Shown here in pieces: positions 1 to 5,781 of a DNA stretch of 11,131 nucleotides; within the stretch, counting starts at the first letter, position 1; each line of letters starts with the position of its first letter. The DNA is from JAWUXM01 sp034111325 (GTDB taxonomy: Bacteria > Pseudomonadota > Alphaproteobacteria > Rickettsiales > JABIRX01): the NCBI GenBank assembly GCA_034111325.1, contig JAWUXM010000019.1, positions 1 to 11,131 of the forward strand, written 5' to 3'. The notes beneath the pieces were generated by a model, which searched no databases, was not told the origin of the DNA, and was given only the letters and a program-made list of their open reading frames with translations. A program made the translations under genes and the position numbers.

Positions 1-306
1 CGCGCCACGTGCCATTGCGAAATATGTCGCTAAATCTACTTTGTTGCCGTCAAAATTATACCTTTCAGGAACAGCTCCTAACAATGAAATAGTGTCTAGA
101 ATTTGGTCATAAAGTGAAAAGTCATTTGAAGGGATAAAGTCAAAATGCTTATCTTTTTGTAAAAGCCAGTTGTTTTTTTTGATATTGCTGGCGGTATGCA
201 ACAGGTCTTTCTCTGTTACATTTCCTTTCCAAAAAGCTTCGACTGCTTTTTTTAAATCTCTATTAAGTCCGATGCGAGGGTAACCTAAATTTGCTGAATA
301 AACCAT
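1..306 (-). CDS. metE: 5-methyltetrahydropteroyltriglutamate-homocysteine methyltransferase, N-terminal fragment
   Basis: This is the first 102 codons of cobalamin-independent methionine synthase, which transfers a methyl group from methyltetrahydrofolate to homocysteine in the cytoplasm. The gene runs off the left edge of the window, so the catalytic zinc-binding C-terminal half is not visible. The N-terminus matches the family pattern: GYPRIGLNRDLKKAVEAFWKG near residues 8-28 corresponds to the FPRVGLRRELKKA segment of E. coli MetE, followed by SLYDQILDT, LLGAVPERY and a closing FAMARG. The ATG at 306-304 is chosen because the family similarity starts a few residues in; a weak AAGG lies about 11 bases upstream (318-321 on this strand). 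It is divergent from metK, the next step of the same pathway, so joint control by methionine or S-adenosylmethionine is plausible but not shown. Its presence argues against a strictly methionine-dependent lifestyle. Confidence 0.93.
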   Translation of the reverse strand, partial: MVYSANLGYPRIGLNRDLKKAVEAFWKGNVTEKDLLHTASNIKKNNWLLQKDKHFDFIPSNDFSLYDQILDTISLLGAVPERYNFDGNKVDLATYFAMARGA

Positions 307-452
307 TGTGATAAAAACCTTGTTAATTATTGATAAACTCTTTAAAAATCCTTGACCAAATAGTAAGTCGATAAATCTTTTAAGCGTTTTGTAGCAAAAG
401 GCAAGAGAGAATAAGGCTTAGCCTTTATCTAATTAAAGTTAATTTAAGTATC
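307..452. other. Divergent metE-metK intergenic region
   Basis: This 146-base AT-rich spacer must hold the promoters of both divergent genes. Visible structure: AAGGC occurs at 398-402 and again at 413-417, and either copy can pair with GCCTT at 421-425. That gives two mutually exclusive short hairpins just before metK. Two similar blocks, GATAAACTCTTTAAAA (332-347) and GATAAATCTTTTAA (370-383), form an imperfect direct repeat. A TTGACC at 352-357 resembles a -35 box but has no good -10 at normal spacing. No known S-adenosylmethionine riboswitch class could be assigned by eye. metK has no clear Shine-Dalgarno site. Confidence 0.5.
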
Positions 453-1637
453 ATGCAAAAAAACTACTTTTTTACTAGCGAATCAGTATCAGCTGGTCAT
501 CCAGATAAGCTATGTGATCAAGTCTCCGATCATTTATTAGATGCTTTTTTAAAGCGTGATGCTTATGCAAGAGTTGCGGTAGAGTGTTTTGCGACAACGG
601 ATAAATTAGTAATTGGTGGCGAGATCAATAGTAAAGATCCTCTGAGTAAGAAAGAGATAGAGCAGGTTGCGCGTGATACTATTAAAAAAATAGGTTATGC
701 CTCAGAAGGGTTTGATTGGCGGACAGTTGAGATAGAAATTCTATTACATCAGCAATCTCCAGATATTGCAGTTGGCGTTGATGAAGCGGCTGATAAAGAA
801 GAGGGCGCTGGTGATCAAGGAATAATGTTTGGCTATGCATGTAATGAAACGGATGTTTTGATGCCTGCGGCGATTCAATATGCACATCGGATTTTACACA
901 ATATTGCCGAGGCTGTTGCTAAAGGAGACATCGCTTTAGGTCCAGATGCTAAATCTCAAGTTACGCTGGAATATAAAAATGGTAAGCCAGTTAGGGCGGA
1001 TTCAGTTTTGGTCTCAATTCAGCATCCAGTAGGGATGACTCAAGAGCAGGTACGTAGCACAATAAAACCTTATATTGAAGCAGCATTGCCAGAAGGGTGG
1101 ATGTGTGCAGATGCGAAATTATATGTAAATCCGACAGGGATTTTTACAATTGGTGGTCCTGTTGGTGATGCAGGCCTAACAGGCCGTAAAATTATAGTTG
1201 ATACTTACGGTGGTGCGGTCGCACATGGTGGTGGTGCATTTTCAGGCAAGGATCCAACCAAGGTTGACAGGTCAGCTGCATATGCTGCACGCTATTTGGC
1301 TAAAAATGTTGTTGCAAGTGGTGTGGCAGATAAATGCCTTATTCAGCTCTCTTACGCAATTGGTGTTGCAAAGCCATTATCATTTTTCATTGATACTTAT
1401 GGCACTAACAAAGTTGACGAAGAAGATCTCGCAGACTTATTGCAAAAACTAATTGACCTTAGCCCAAAGGGGATTCGTGAACATCTGCAACTCAATAAAC
1501 CAATCTATGCAGTAACCGCAGCATATGGTCATTTCGGTCGTGCAGCTGATAGTGATGGAGAGGGAACTTTCCCATGGGAAAAAACGGACCTTGCTGAAAA
1601 AATCAAAGAAACTTTGCTTCTTAAAAACTCTGCCTAA
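453..1637 (+). CDS. metK: S-adenosylmethionine synthetase (methionine adenosyltransferase)
   Basis: MetK makes S-adenosylmethionine from methionine and ATP, releasing phosphate and pyrophosphate, in the cytoplasm. At 394 residues it is of normal length. All hallmark motifs are present: the N-terminal GHPDK signature at 15-19 (His16, Asp18), GAGDQGIMFGYA at 118-129, the GDAGLTGRKIIVDTYGG block at 238-254, and the P-loop-like GGGAFSGKDPTKVDRSAAY at 259-277. The RYLAKNVV wording that follows resembles alphaproteobacterial homologues. The gene is intact, unlike the decayed copies known in some Rickettsia. It is divergent from metE and monocistronic as far as the sequence shows, being followed by a probable terminator and a 421-base gap. 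The start is well supported because FTSESVSAGHPDK lies at the usual distance from the N-terminus. A sampled 60-base line (1201-1260) is 53% G+C, richer than the operon that follows. Confidence 0.99.
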   Translation: MQKNYFFTSESVSAGHPDKLCDQVSDHLLDAFLKRDAYARVAVECFATTDKLVIGGEINSKDPLSKKEIEQVARDTIKKIGYASEGFDWRTVEIEILLHQQSPDIAVGVDEAADKEEGAGDQGIMFGYACNETDVLMPAAIQYAHRILHNIAEAVAKGDIALGPDAKSQVTLEYKNGKPVRADSVLVSIQHPVGMTQEQVRSTIKPYIEAALPEGWMCADAKLYVNPTGIFTIGGPVGDAGLTGRKIIVDTYGGAVAHGGGAFSGKDPTKVDRSAAYAARYLAKNVVASGVADKCLIQLSYAIGVAKPLSFFIDTYGTNKVDEEDLADLLQKLIDLSPKGIREHLQLNKPIYAVTAAYGHFGRAADSDGEGTFPWEKTDLAEKIKETLLLKNSA

Positions 1638-1660
1638 TCGCAAGAGTATTTCTTTTATAT

Positions 1661-1680
1661 TATGGGAGTCCTCACAATCT
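1661..1680 (+). repeat. Diverged partial copy of the arm of the 1809-1852 palindrome
   Basis: TATGGGAGTCCTCACAATC here resembles TATGGGAGTGTCTCAAATC, the left arm of the palindrome about 147 bases downstream. The first nine bases are identical and the rest aligns with small gaps. It lies inside a possible larger stem formed by GCAAGAG (1640-1646) and CTCTTGC (1679-1685). The similarity may be a remnant of a duplicated or mobile element, or chance; the alignment was made by eye. Confidence 0.35.
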
Positions 1681-1686
1681 CTTGCC

Positions 1687-1706
1687 AATAGCTACGGCTA
1701 TTTTCT
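1687..1706 (+). terminator. Probable intrinsic terminator of metK
   Basis: AATAGC pairs perfectly with GCTATT across a four-base TACG loop, giving a six-base-pair stem closed as C(UACG)G, a member of the very stable UNCG tetraloop class. A TTTTCT tract overlaps and follows the right arm. It lies 50 bases after the metK stop codon and points in the same direction as metK. The stem is short, so efficiency is uncertain. Confidence 0.6.
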
Positions 1707-1959
1707 GCACAATTCTACTCGCTCTTTCATCTAATTTTACGTAACTGCAAATGCGTATTTAAAGATGAATGTTGGTATTATCAACGCTTCTGCATCAAGC
1801 TATCAATATGGGAGTGTCTCAAATCAAAAATTTCTGATTTGAGACACTCCCAATATTTTCAATTTGCGCGCAATGAAACAAAATGGTTTTTGATTCGTCG
1901 CCAGAATCCTTACCGTATGAAAGCAGGGATGGCACGAGTCGTGTGTTATGGAGATAATT
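1707..1959. other. Intergenic stretch without an identified gene
   Basis: Apart from the palindrome at 1809-1852 this stretch has no convincing gene. One plus-strand frame stays open from 1692 to a TAA at 1968-1970, but its first ATG is at about 1917 and the conceptual product is Cys/Trp-rich and unlike any family I know. Other short symmetries are CACGA-G-TCGTG at 1933-1943 and GATTC/GAATC at 1892-1896 and 1904-1908. The promoter of the downstream operon should lie here, but no clear -35/-10 pair was found. Confidence 0.4.
1809..1852. repeat. 18-bp palindrome with 8-base loop
   Basis: TGGGAGTGTCTCAAATCA (1809-1826) is an exact inverted repeat of TGATTTGAGACACTCCCA (1835-1852), separated by AAAATTTC. 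In RNA it would form a very stable 18-base-pair hairpin. AATATTTTC follows, so on the plus strand it might act as a secondary terminator, but there is no clean U-tract. The arms look like transposon terminal inverted repeats lying almost back to back, which would fit a miniature element or the junction of an excised insertion sequence. No transposase is present. Confidence 0.75.
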
Positions 1960-2043
1960 ATGACAAATAAAAAGGAGAATTTTGATAAATTCGTGCAAAA
2001 TAATTTTAAGTCGTGCTATTCATTGGGTGAAGTTTCTGGCTAA
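1960..2043 (+). CDS. Possible 27-residue leader ORF upstream of the haemolysin-family gene
   Basis: This short ATG-to-TAA frame encodes a Lys/Asn-rich peptide starting MTNKKENF and ending LGEVSG. It is preceded by GGAG at 1950-1953, six bases before the ATG, one of the better ribosome sites in the window. It is in the same frame as the next gene and ends 15 bases before that gene's GTG start, which itself has no visible ribosome site. Ribosomes finishing the leader could therefore reinitiate on the haemolysin-family gene. Alternatively it is a meaningless short ORF, or the true N-terminus of the next gene cut off by an in-frame TAA. No family is recognised. Confidence 0.35.
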   Translation: MTNKKENFDKFVQNNFKSCYSLGEVSG

Positions 2044-2058
2044 TCAAATTTTATTCAA

Positions 2059-2751
2059 GTGATCCCGATTATAAATACCAAAAACAAAACAGAGTTCGAG
2101 TTATCCCTTAAGCGAAGATTTATCTATTCACCAAGCTCAAAAATATCCCTTATTTCTTTGTATGATTCTAATTTTGATGATTCTTTGGAGGTAAAGCTAT
2201 TTATCCAAGATATTTATCACAAGCATTATCGAGCAACAATCAATGTGAGTTACCCAACTTTGATGACAATCTTGGATAAGAATAATCATATATTAGCAGC
2301 TGTTGGGTTTAGGTTTGCAGATAGGGAGGAGTTGTTTTTAGAGCAATATTTGGATGACAAAGTGGAAAATATATTAAGTAGTAAATATCAAAAAAATATA
2401 TCGCGCGATCAAATAGTTGAAATTGGTTCTTTAGCTTCGGGTGGCGAAGGAATGTCGAAGTTTTTATTTATTGCTCTTGCCGCCTATTTAAGAAAAATGG
2501 GCTGCTCATATGCTGTGATGACGGGTACTTCCAAATTACGAAGTTCTTTTAAAAAGCTCAATTTAAAACCAATAACTTTATGCGAAGCTAGTAAGGAAAG
2601 GCTGGCTGATCGCACTGAGGATTGGGGCAGCTATTATGATGTAAAACCACAAGTTTTGGCAGGAAATATTGATAGTGGATATAATACGTTAAAAACCGTT
2701 TTAGGGGCTAGAATTACTTCGTCATTCACAAAGCTATATCCTTATGAGTAA
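2059..2751 (+). CDS. Thermostable haemolysin (delta-VPH) family protein, GNAT-like acyltransferase fold
   Basis: The 230-residue product matches the family named after Vibrio thermostable haemolysin delta-VPH (Pfam T_hemolysin). Landmarks are the HYRATINVSYPTL segment (56-68), ILAAVGFRFA (78-87), LFLEQYLDDKVENIL (92-106), IVEIGSLASGGEG (119-131), VMTGTSKLRSSFKKLNLKPI (153-172) and DWGSYYDVKPQVLAGNI (188-204). To my knowledge the family is placed with GNAT-fold acyltransferases. The VEIGSLA strand recalls the E-x-SR-x-A region of LuxI-type autoinducer synthases, so an N- or O-acyltransferase role is more likely than pore formation. No signal peptide is present. The GTG at 2059 is the only sensible start: a TAA lies six codons upstream in frame and no ATG follows before the conserved core. 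It overlaps the acyl ligase gene by eight bases (ATGAGTAA), suggesting translational coupling and shared function. Substrates are unknown. Confidence 0.88.
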   Translation: MIPIINTKNKTEFELSLKRRFIYSPSSKISLISLYDSNFDDSLEVKLFIQDIYHKHYRATINVSYPTLMTILDKNNHILAAVGFRFADREELFLEQYLDDKVENILSSKYQKNISRDQIVEIGSLASGGEGMSKFLFIALAAYLRKMGCSYAVMTGTSKLRSSFKKLNLKPITLCEASKERLADRTEDWGSYYDVKPQVLAGNIDSGYNTLKTVLGARITSSFTKLYPYE

Positions 2752-4234
2752 AATTTATCAGAAAATTAAATCTATAGCAAAAAATGATCCGCACAAAATT
2801 GCTATAAATTTGCCTTTCGAGAAGATGGAGTCTTCTGAAGTATCATATCAAGAATTGATTGATCAGATATCAAAGCTCGTCGTGTTTTTGAAGGAAAGAG
2901 AATATAAAAATATTGCGCTACTTTTAGATAATTCCAAAGAATGGATTTTAATTGATTTGGCTTGTATGGAGCTTGGAATTGTGCTAACTCCTGTGCCGCA
3001 GTTTTTTACGAAAGAGCAAATCTCTAATTTAATTTATAATGCAGGAGTTGAATACATAATAGCTGATGAGGCAGAAAGATTTAATTTTTTAGAATATCAA
3101 ATAGAAGAAAATAGTAAGTTATTACCTGATATAAAATTACTCAAAATTACCAATCCTGCAAAAAATAAAATTCTTGATAACGTTACAAAAATAACTTTTA
3201 CATCAGGCACGAGCTCTTCTGCTAAAGGTGTTTGCTTAACAAATAACAATATTGAAAAAGTAGTGTTTTCTTTAGTTGAGAGGATTGGAGAGGAAGGGGC
3301 TATAAATAATCTATTGTTGTTTCCGTTGGCAATTCTATTAGAAAATATTGCAGGTGTTTATTGTGCTTTATGTGCAGGTGCTAAAGTGACAATTATTCCT
3401 CTTAAACTAACGGGGATTAATGTTTCCGGGAAAATTAATTTAGAGTATTTCATAAGTGCCATAGAAAATCTCGGCGCAACTAGTTTTATTATCACTCCGG
3501 AATTACTAAAACTTTTAGTGAATTTAGTGAATTTGAAAAAAATTACCTTATCAAATACAAAATTTATTGCTATTGGCGGCGCGGTTGTCGCACAAGATTT
3601 ATTAATTGAATCTCAAAACATGGGTTTGCCAATTTATCAAGGCTATGGTCTTTCAGAATTTGCATCCGTGATCTCTTTAAATTCAAAAAAAGAGAATAGA
3701 ATTGGCTCAGTTGGCAAAATACTTCCGCATATAGCAATAAGGATAGCAGAAGATAACGAAATCTTATTAAAGGGAAATAAATTTGCTGGCTATATAGAAG
3801 AAGAAAATTCTGATGATGATTGGTATGAAACTGGAGATTTGGGATATCTGGATCAGGATGGTTATTTATATATTACGGGTAGAAAAAAGAATGTTATAAT
3901 CACCTCAATGGGTAGAAATTTTAGCCCAGAATGGGTTGAAAGCGAACTGCTTAAAAGCAATGTAATATCTCAAGCTATTGTTTTTGGGGATGGAAGGAAA
4001 TTTAATATCGCAATTATTGTTCCAACCAATATTAAATCTGATAGAAGATTGTTAGATAAGGCAATAGAGGAGGCAAATTGTAAATTGCCAAACTATGCAA
4101 GAATAGAAAAAACTATAATATCTCAGGAAAAATTTAGCCTGCAAAACAATATGGCAACTGCAAATGGGAGATTAAAAAGAGAGGGGATTTATAAATTTCA
4201 CCAAAACAACATAGAAAAATTATTTGTATCTTAA
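2744..4234 (+). CDS. AMP-forming acyl-CoA synthetase / acyl ligase (ANL superfamily)
   Basis: This 496-residue enzyme should adenylate a carboxylic acid, probably a fatty acid, with ATP and pass it to CoA or another acceptor. ANL core motifs appear in order: phosphate-binding loop TFTSGTSSSAKG at 151-162, A5 YQGYGLSE at 298-305, A7 YETGDLG at 361-367, hinge GRKKN at 379-383, and NGRLKRE at 474-480, where Lys478 fits the A10 catalytic lysine. The phosphate loop is unusual: SGTSSSAKG replaces the common SGTTGxPKG, losing a glycine and the proline, though Thr/Ser and Lys161 remain. It is shorter than typical long-chain acyl-CoA ligases (about 550 residues). No signal peptide or carrier-protein domain is fused and no carrier protein is encoded nearby, so CoA is the default acceptor. 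Its start overlaps the haemolysin-family gene, and the next gene follows after 59 bases containing a candidate operator. The acid substrate cannot be predicted. Confidence 0.93.
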   Translation: MSKIYQKIKSIAKNDPHKIAINLPFEKMESSEVSYQELIDQISKLVVFLKEREYKNIALLLDNSKEWILIDLACMELGIVLTPVPQFFTKEQISNLIYNAGVEYIIADEAERFNFLEYQIEENSKLLPDIKLLKITNPAKNKILDNVTKITFTSGTSSSAKGVCLTNNNIEKVVFSLVERIGEEGAINNLLLFPLAILLENIAGVYCALCAGAKVTIIPLKLTGINVSGKINLEYFISAIENLGATSFIITPELLKLLVNLVNLKKITLSNTKFIAIGGAVVAQDLLIESQNMGLPIYQGYGLSEFASVISLNSKKENRIGSVGKILPHIAIRIAEDNEILLKGNKFAGYIEEENSDDDWYETGDLGYLDQDGYLYITGRKKNVIITSMGRNFSPEWVESELLKSNVISQAIVFGDGRKFNIAIIVPTNIKSDRRLLDKAIEEANCKLPNYARIEKTIISQEKFSLQNNMATANGRLKREGIYKFHQNNIEKLFVS

Positions 4235-4246
4235 GCCAATCTTAAG
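4230..4246 (+). promoter_or_regulatory. Candidate PmrA/QseB-type operator (CTTAAG-N5-CTTAAG)
   Basis: CTTAAG at 4230-4235 and 4241-4246 are exact direct repeats separated by CCAAT, a pitch of 11 bases. This fits the PmrA box YTTAAK-N5-YTTAAK and the related QseB site. It overlaps the stop codon of the acyl ligase gene and lies 48-64 bases before the oxidase start, in one of the few gaps of the operon. Extra half-site-like ATTAAG (4247-4252) and TTTAAG (4260-4265) follow. Scanning the window by eye I found no second perfect pair. The response regulator at 6431-7096 has the matching recognition-helix type. TATTTA (4258-4263) or TATAAA (4282-4287) could serve as a -10. Confidence 0.65.
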
Positions 4247-4293
4247 ATTAAGAGTTCTATTTAAGATTCATCAACATTAGTTATAAAAAAATT

Positions 4294-4953
4294 ATGTCTG
4301 AATTTTTTCAAGAATTAATAAATCAAACCAAAGTAGAGCGAGAAAAGCTATACTCAATTCGACAAATCCAGGACGGCATTAATGGTGATATTAACCTTGA
4401 AACCTATATTGCTTACCTTACAGAAGCTTATCATCACGTAAAGCATACGACACCTTTGCTTATGGCGGTCGGCTCACGAATTTCATTTGATAAAGAGTGG
4501 GCGAGAAATGCAATCGCTGAATATATTGAAGAAGAATTAGGTCATCAAGAATGGATACTTAGTGATATTAAGAACAGCGATGGCGATGCAGAGGCGGTAA
4601 GAAATGGCAAGCCAAAAATAGCAACGGAATTAATGATTTCTTATGCTTACGACTCAGTGATGAGAAAAAATCCGCTAAGCTTTTTTGGCATGGTTTTTGT
4701 TCTTGAGGGAACCAGCATTAAGCTCGCAACCCAAGGTGGCGAAGCAATAATGGCAAAACTTGGTTTAAAGAAAAATAGTTTTTCTTATCTATTTTCTCAC
4801 GGGTCCTTAGACATAAAACATATGGAGTTCTTTGAAAAATTAATGGGACAAATAACTGATAAACAAGATCAAGCAGATATAATCCATATGGCAAAAGTTA
4901 TGTTTGGCTTATTTGCCGATGTTTTTAGGTCTATTCCTCATAACCAAAAATAA
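4294..4953 (+). CDS. Haem-oxygenase-like diiron oxidase candidate (TenA/PqqC-like fold, HDO superfamily)
   Basis: The 219-residue all-helical protein belongs to the TenA/PqqC/CADD-like group often annotated as iron-containing redox enzyme. It carries a complete set of candidate diiron ligands: Glu81 and His84 in EEELGHQEW, Glu138 in VLEGTS, and His169, Asp173 and His176 in HGSLDIKH. The H-x3-D-x2-H spacing and the distances between helices agree with those I recall for SznF and UndA-type oxidases, which use two irons and oxygen on amino or fatty acid substrates. The first-helix AYHHVKH segment (45-51) is also typical. An additional upstream glutamate ligand, where SznF has one, is not at the same spacing; Glu76 is the nearest. 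No thiamine genes are nearby, arguing against a TenA thiaminase. It starts 59 bases after the ligase gene, below the candidate operator, without a clear ribosome site, and ends eight bases before the dehydrogenase gene. The substrate is unknown but plausibly the acylated product of the two preceding enzymes. Confidence 0.85.
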   Translation: MSEFFQELINQTKVEREKLYSIRQIQDGINGDINLETYIAYLTEAYHHVKHTTPLLMAVGSRISFDKEWARNAIAEYIEEELGHQEWILSDIKNSDGDAEAVRNGKPKIATELMISYAYDSVMRKNPLSFFGMVFVLEGTSIKLATQGGEAIMAKLGLKKNSFSYLFSHGSLDIKHMEFFEKLMGQITDKQDQADIIHMAKVMFGLFADVFRSIPHNQK

Positions 4954-4961
4954 GAAATTTT

Positions 4962-5762
4962 ATGAAAAATTTAAAAGATAAAAAAATTATTATCACTGGT
5001 GCTGATGGAGGATTAGGAAGCTTGGTGGCCAAATTATTAGCTCAGGAAAATTCTAATTTAACCTTAATGTCCTTTAATGAAGATGGGCTACAAAAAATCT
5101 GCAACGAAATCAAGCTACAAAATGGTAAGGCAGGGTATATCAAAGCAGATTTTTCCTCTGTAAGTGGCATTAAAGAAGCGGCAGAAATTATTTCGGAAAT
5201 AGATGATATTTACATGATTATTCACCTAGCGGGTATCATGAGTTTTGACTCTCTTGGTATGCAAAAACCAGAAAATATAGAAATGCTTTATAATATTAAT
5301 TTATTAGCGCCTGTTCTTCTTACTAAAGCTATTTTGCCTGAAATGATCAAAAACAAATCTGGTCATGTTGTTAATGTAGGCTCTATTTTTGGTTCAATCG
5401 CTTTTCCATATTATGCCACATATTCTTCAAGCAAAGCTGCCATAAGAGGCTTTAGCGAGGCACTATCAAGAGAGCTGGACGGCACTGGTGTTAATGTATC
5501 ATACGTTGCTCCAAGAACGGTGAGGACTAGTATGAATGGTGGTAAAATTGCCAACTATGTCAAAAGAACCAAGGCAAATATAGATGAGCCAGAAGATGTA
5601 GCGCTAAAAATTATCAAGGCAATTAAAAAAGAAAAGAAATTTAGTTATTTTGGATTTCCAGAATCTTTATTTGTTAGGATAAATTATCTTTTTCCATCTT
5701 TAGTCAGCAAGGCCCTTAAAAAGCAAACTGCTATAGCGCGAGAAATTTTAATGAATGATTAA
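4962..5762 (+). CDS. Short-chain dehydrogenase/reductase (SDR family)
   Basis: This is a classical-type SDR of 266 residues with an N-terminal Rossmann fold. The TGADGGLG cofactor loop is at 12-19, the LAG motif replacing NNAG is at 89-91, and the catalytic tetrad appears complete: Asn113, Ser141, Tyr154 and Lys158 (YSSSK). The usual PG after the active site is PR here (APRTVRT, 183-189), a deviation that may alter the cofactor or substrate pocket. The C-terminal third (about 215-260) has a hydrophobic, Phe/Leu-rich stretch around FGFPESLFVRINYLFPSLV that could contact a lipid or membrane. It would oxidise an alcohol or reduce a carbonyl using NAD(P)(H); cofactor preference is not clear. It starts eight bases after the oxidase gene and its last bases overlap an alternative start of the TPR gene, so it is co-transcribed. 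It probably acts on the oxidase product. Confidence 0.93.
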   Translation: MKNLKDKKIIITGADGGLGSLVAKLLAQENSNLTLMSFNEDGLQKICNEIKLQNGKAGYIKADFSSVSGIKEAAEIISEIDDIYMIIHLAGIMSFDSLGMQKPENIEMLYNINLLAPVLLTKAILPEMIKNKSGHVVNVGSIFGSIAFPYYATYSSSKAAIRGFSEALSRELDGTGVNVSYVAPRTVRTSMNGGKIANYVKRTKANIDEPEDVALKIIKAIKKEKKFSYFGFPESLFVRINYLFPSLVSKALKKQTAIAREILMND

Positions 5763-5781
5763 CCTGAATTTATATTTAACT

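Noticed and set aside
352..357. TTGACC as a -35 box for metK
   Set aside because: No acceptable -10 hexamer at 16-18 bases; single boxes are expected by chance in AT-rich DNA.
307..452. S-adenosylmethionine riboswitch upstream of metK or metE
   Set aside because: GATAAAT followed later by TAGCAAAAGGC faintly recalls the SAM-II/SAM-V core, but the required upstream stem and pseudoknot partner could not be found.
1933..1943. CACGA-G-TCGTG palindrome as an operator of the operon
   Set aside because: Only an 11-base symmetry with no recognised regulator consensus and no promoter anchored next to it.
1692..1970. Open plus-strand frame of about 92 codons in the metK-downstream gap
   Set aside because: No start codon before about 1917, it runs through the terminator and palindrome, and the product is Cys/Trp-rich and unrecognisable; probably chance or an unreadable relic.
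4294..4953. TenA thiaminase II or PqqC
   Set aside because: No thiamine or PQQ genes nearby, and the full Glu/His/Asp metal-ligand set points to a diiron oxidase instead.
4294..4953. Specific assignment as UndA (fatty acid to terminal alkene)
   Set aside because: UndA shares the fold and ligands but acts on free fatty acid; the adjacent acyl ligase and acyltransferase do not fit a one-enzyme alkene pathway, so no product is claimed.
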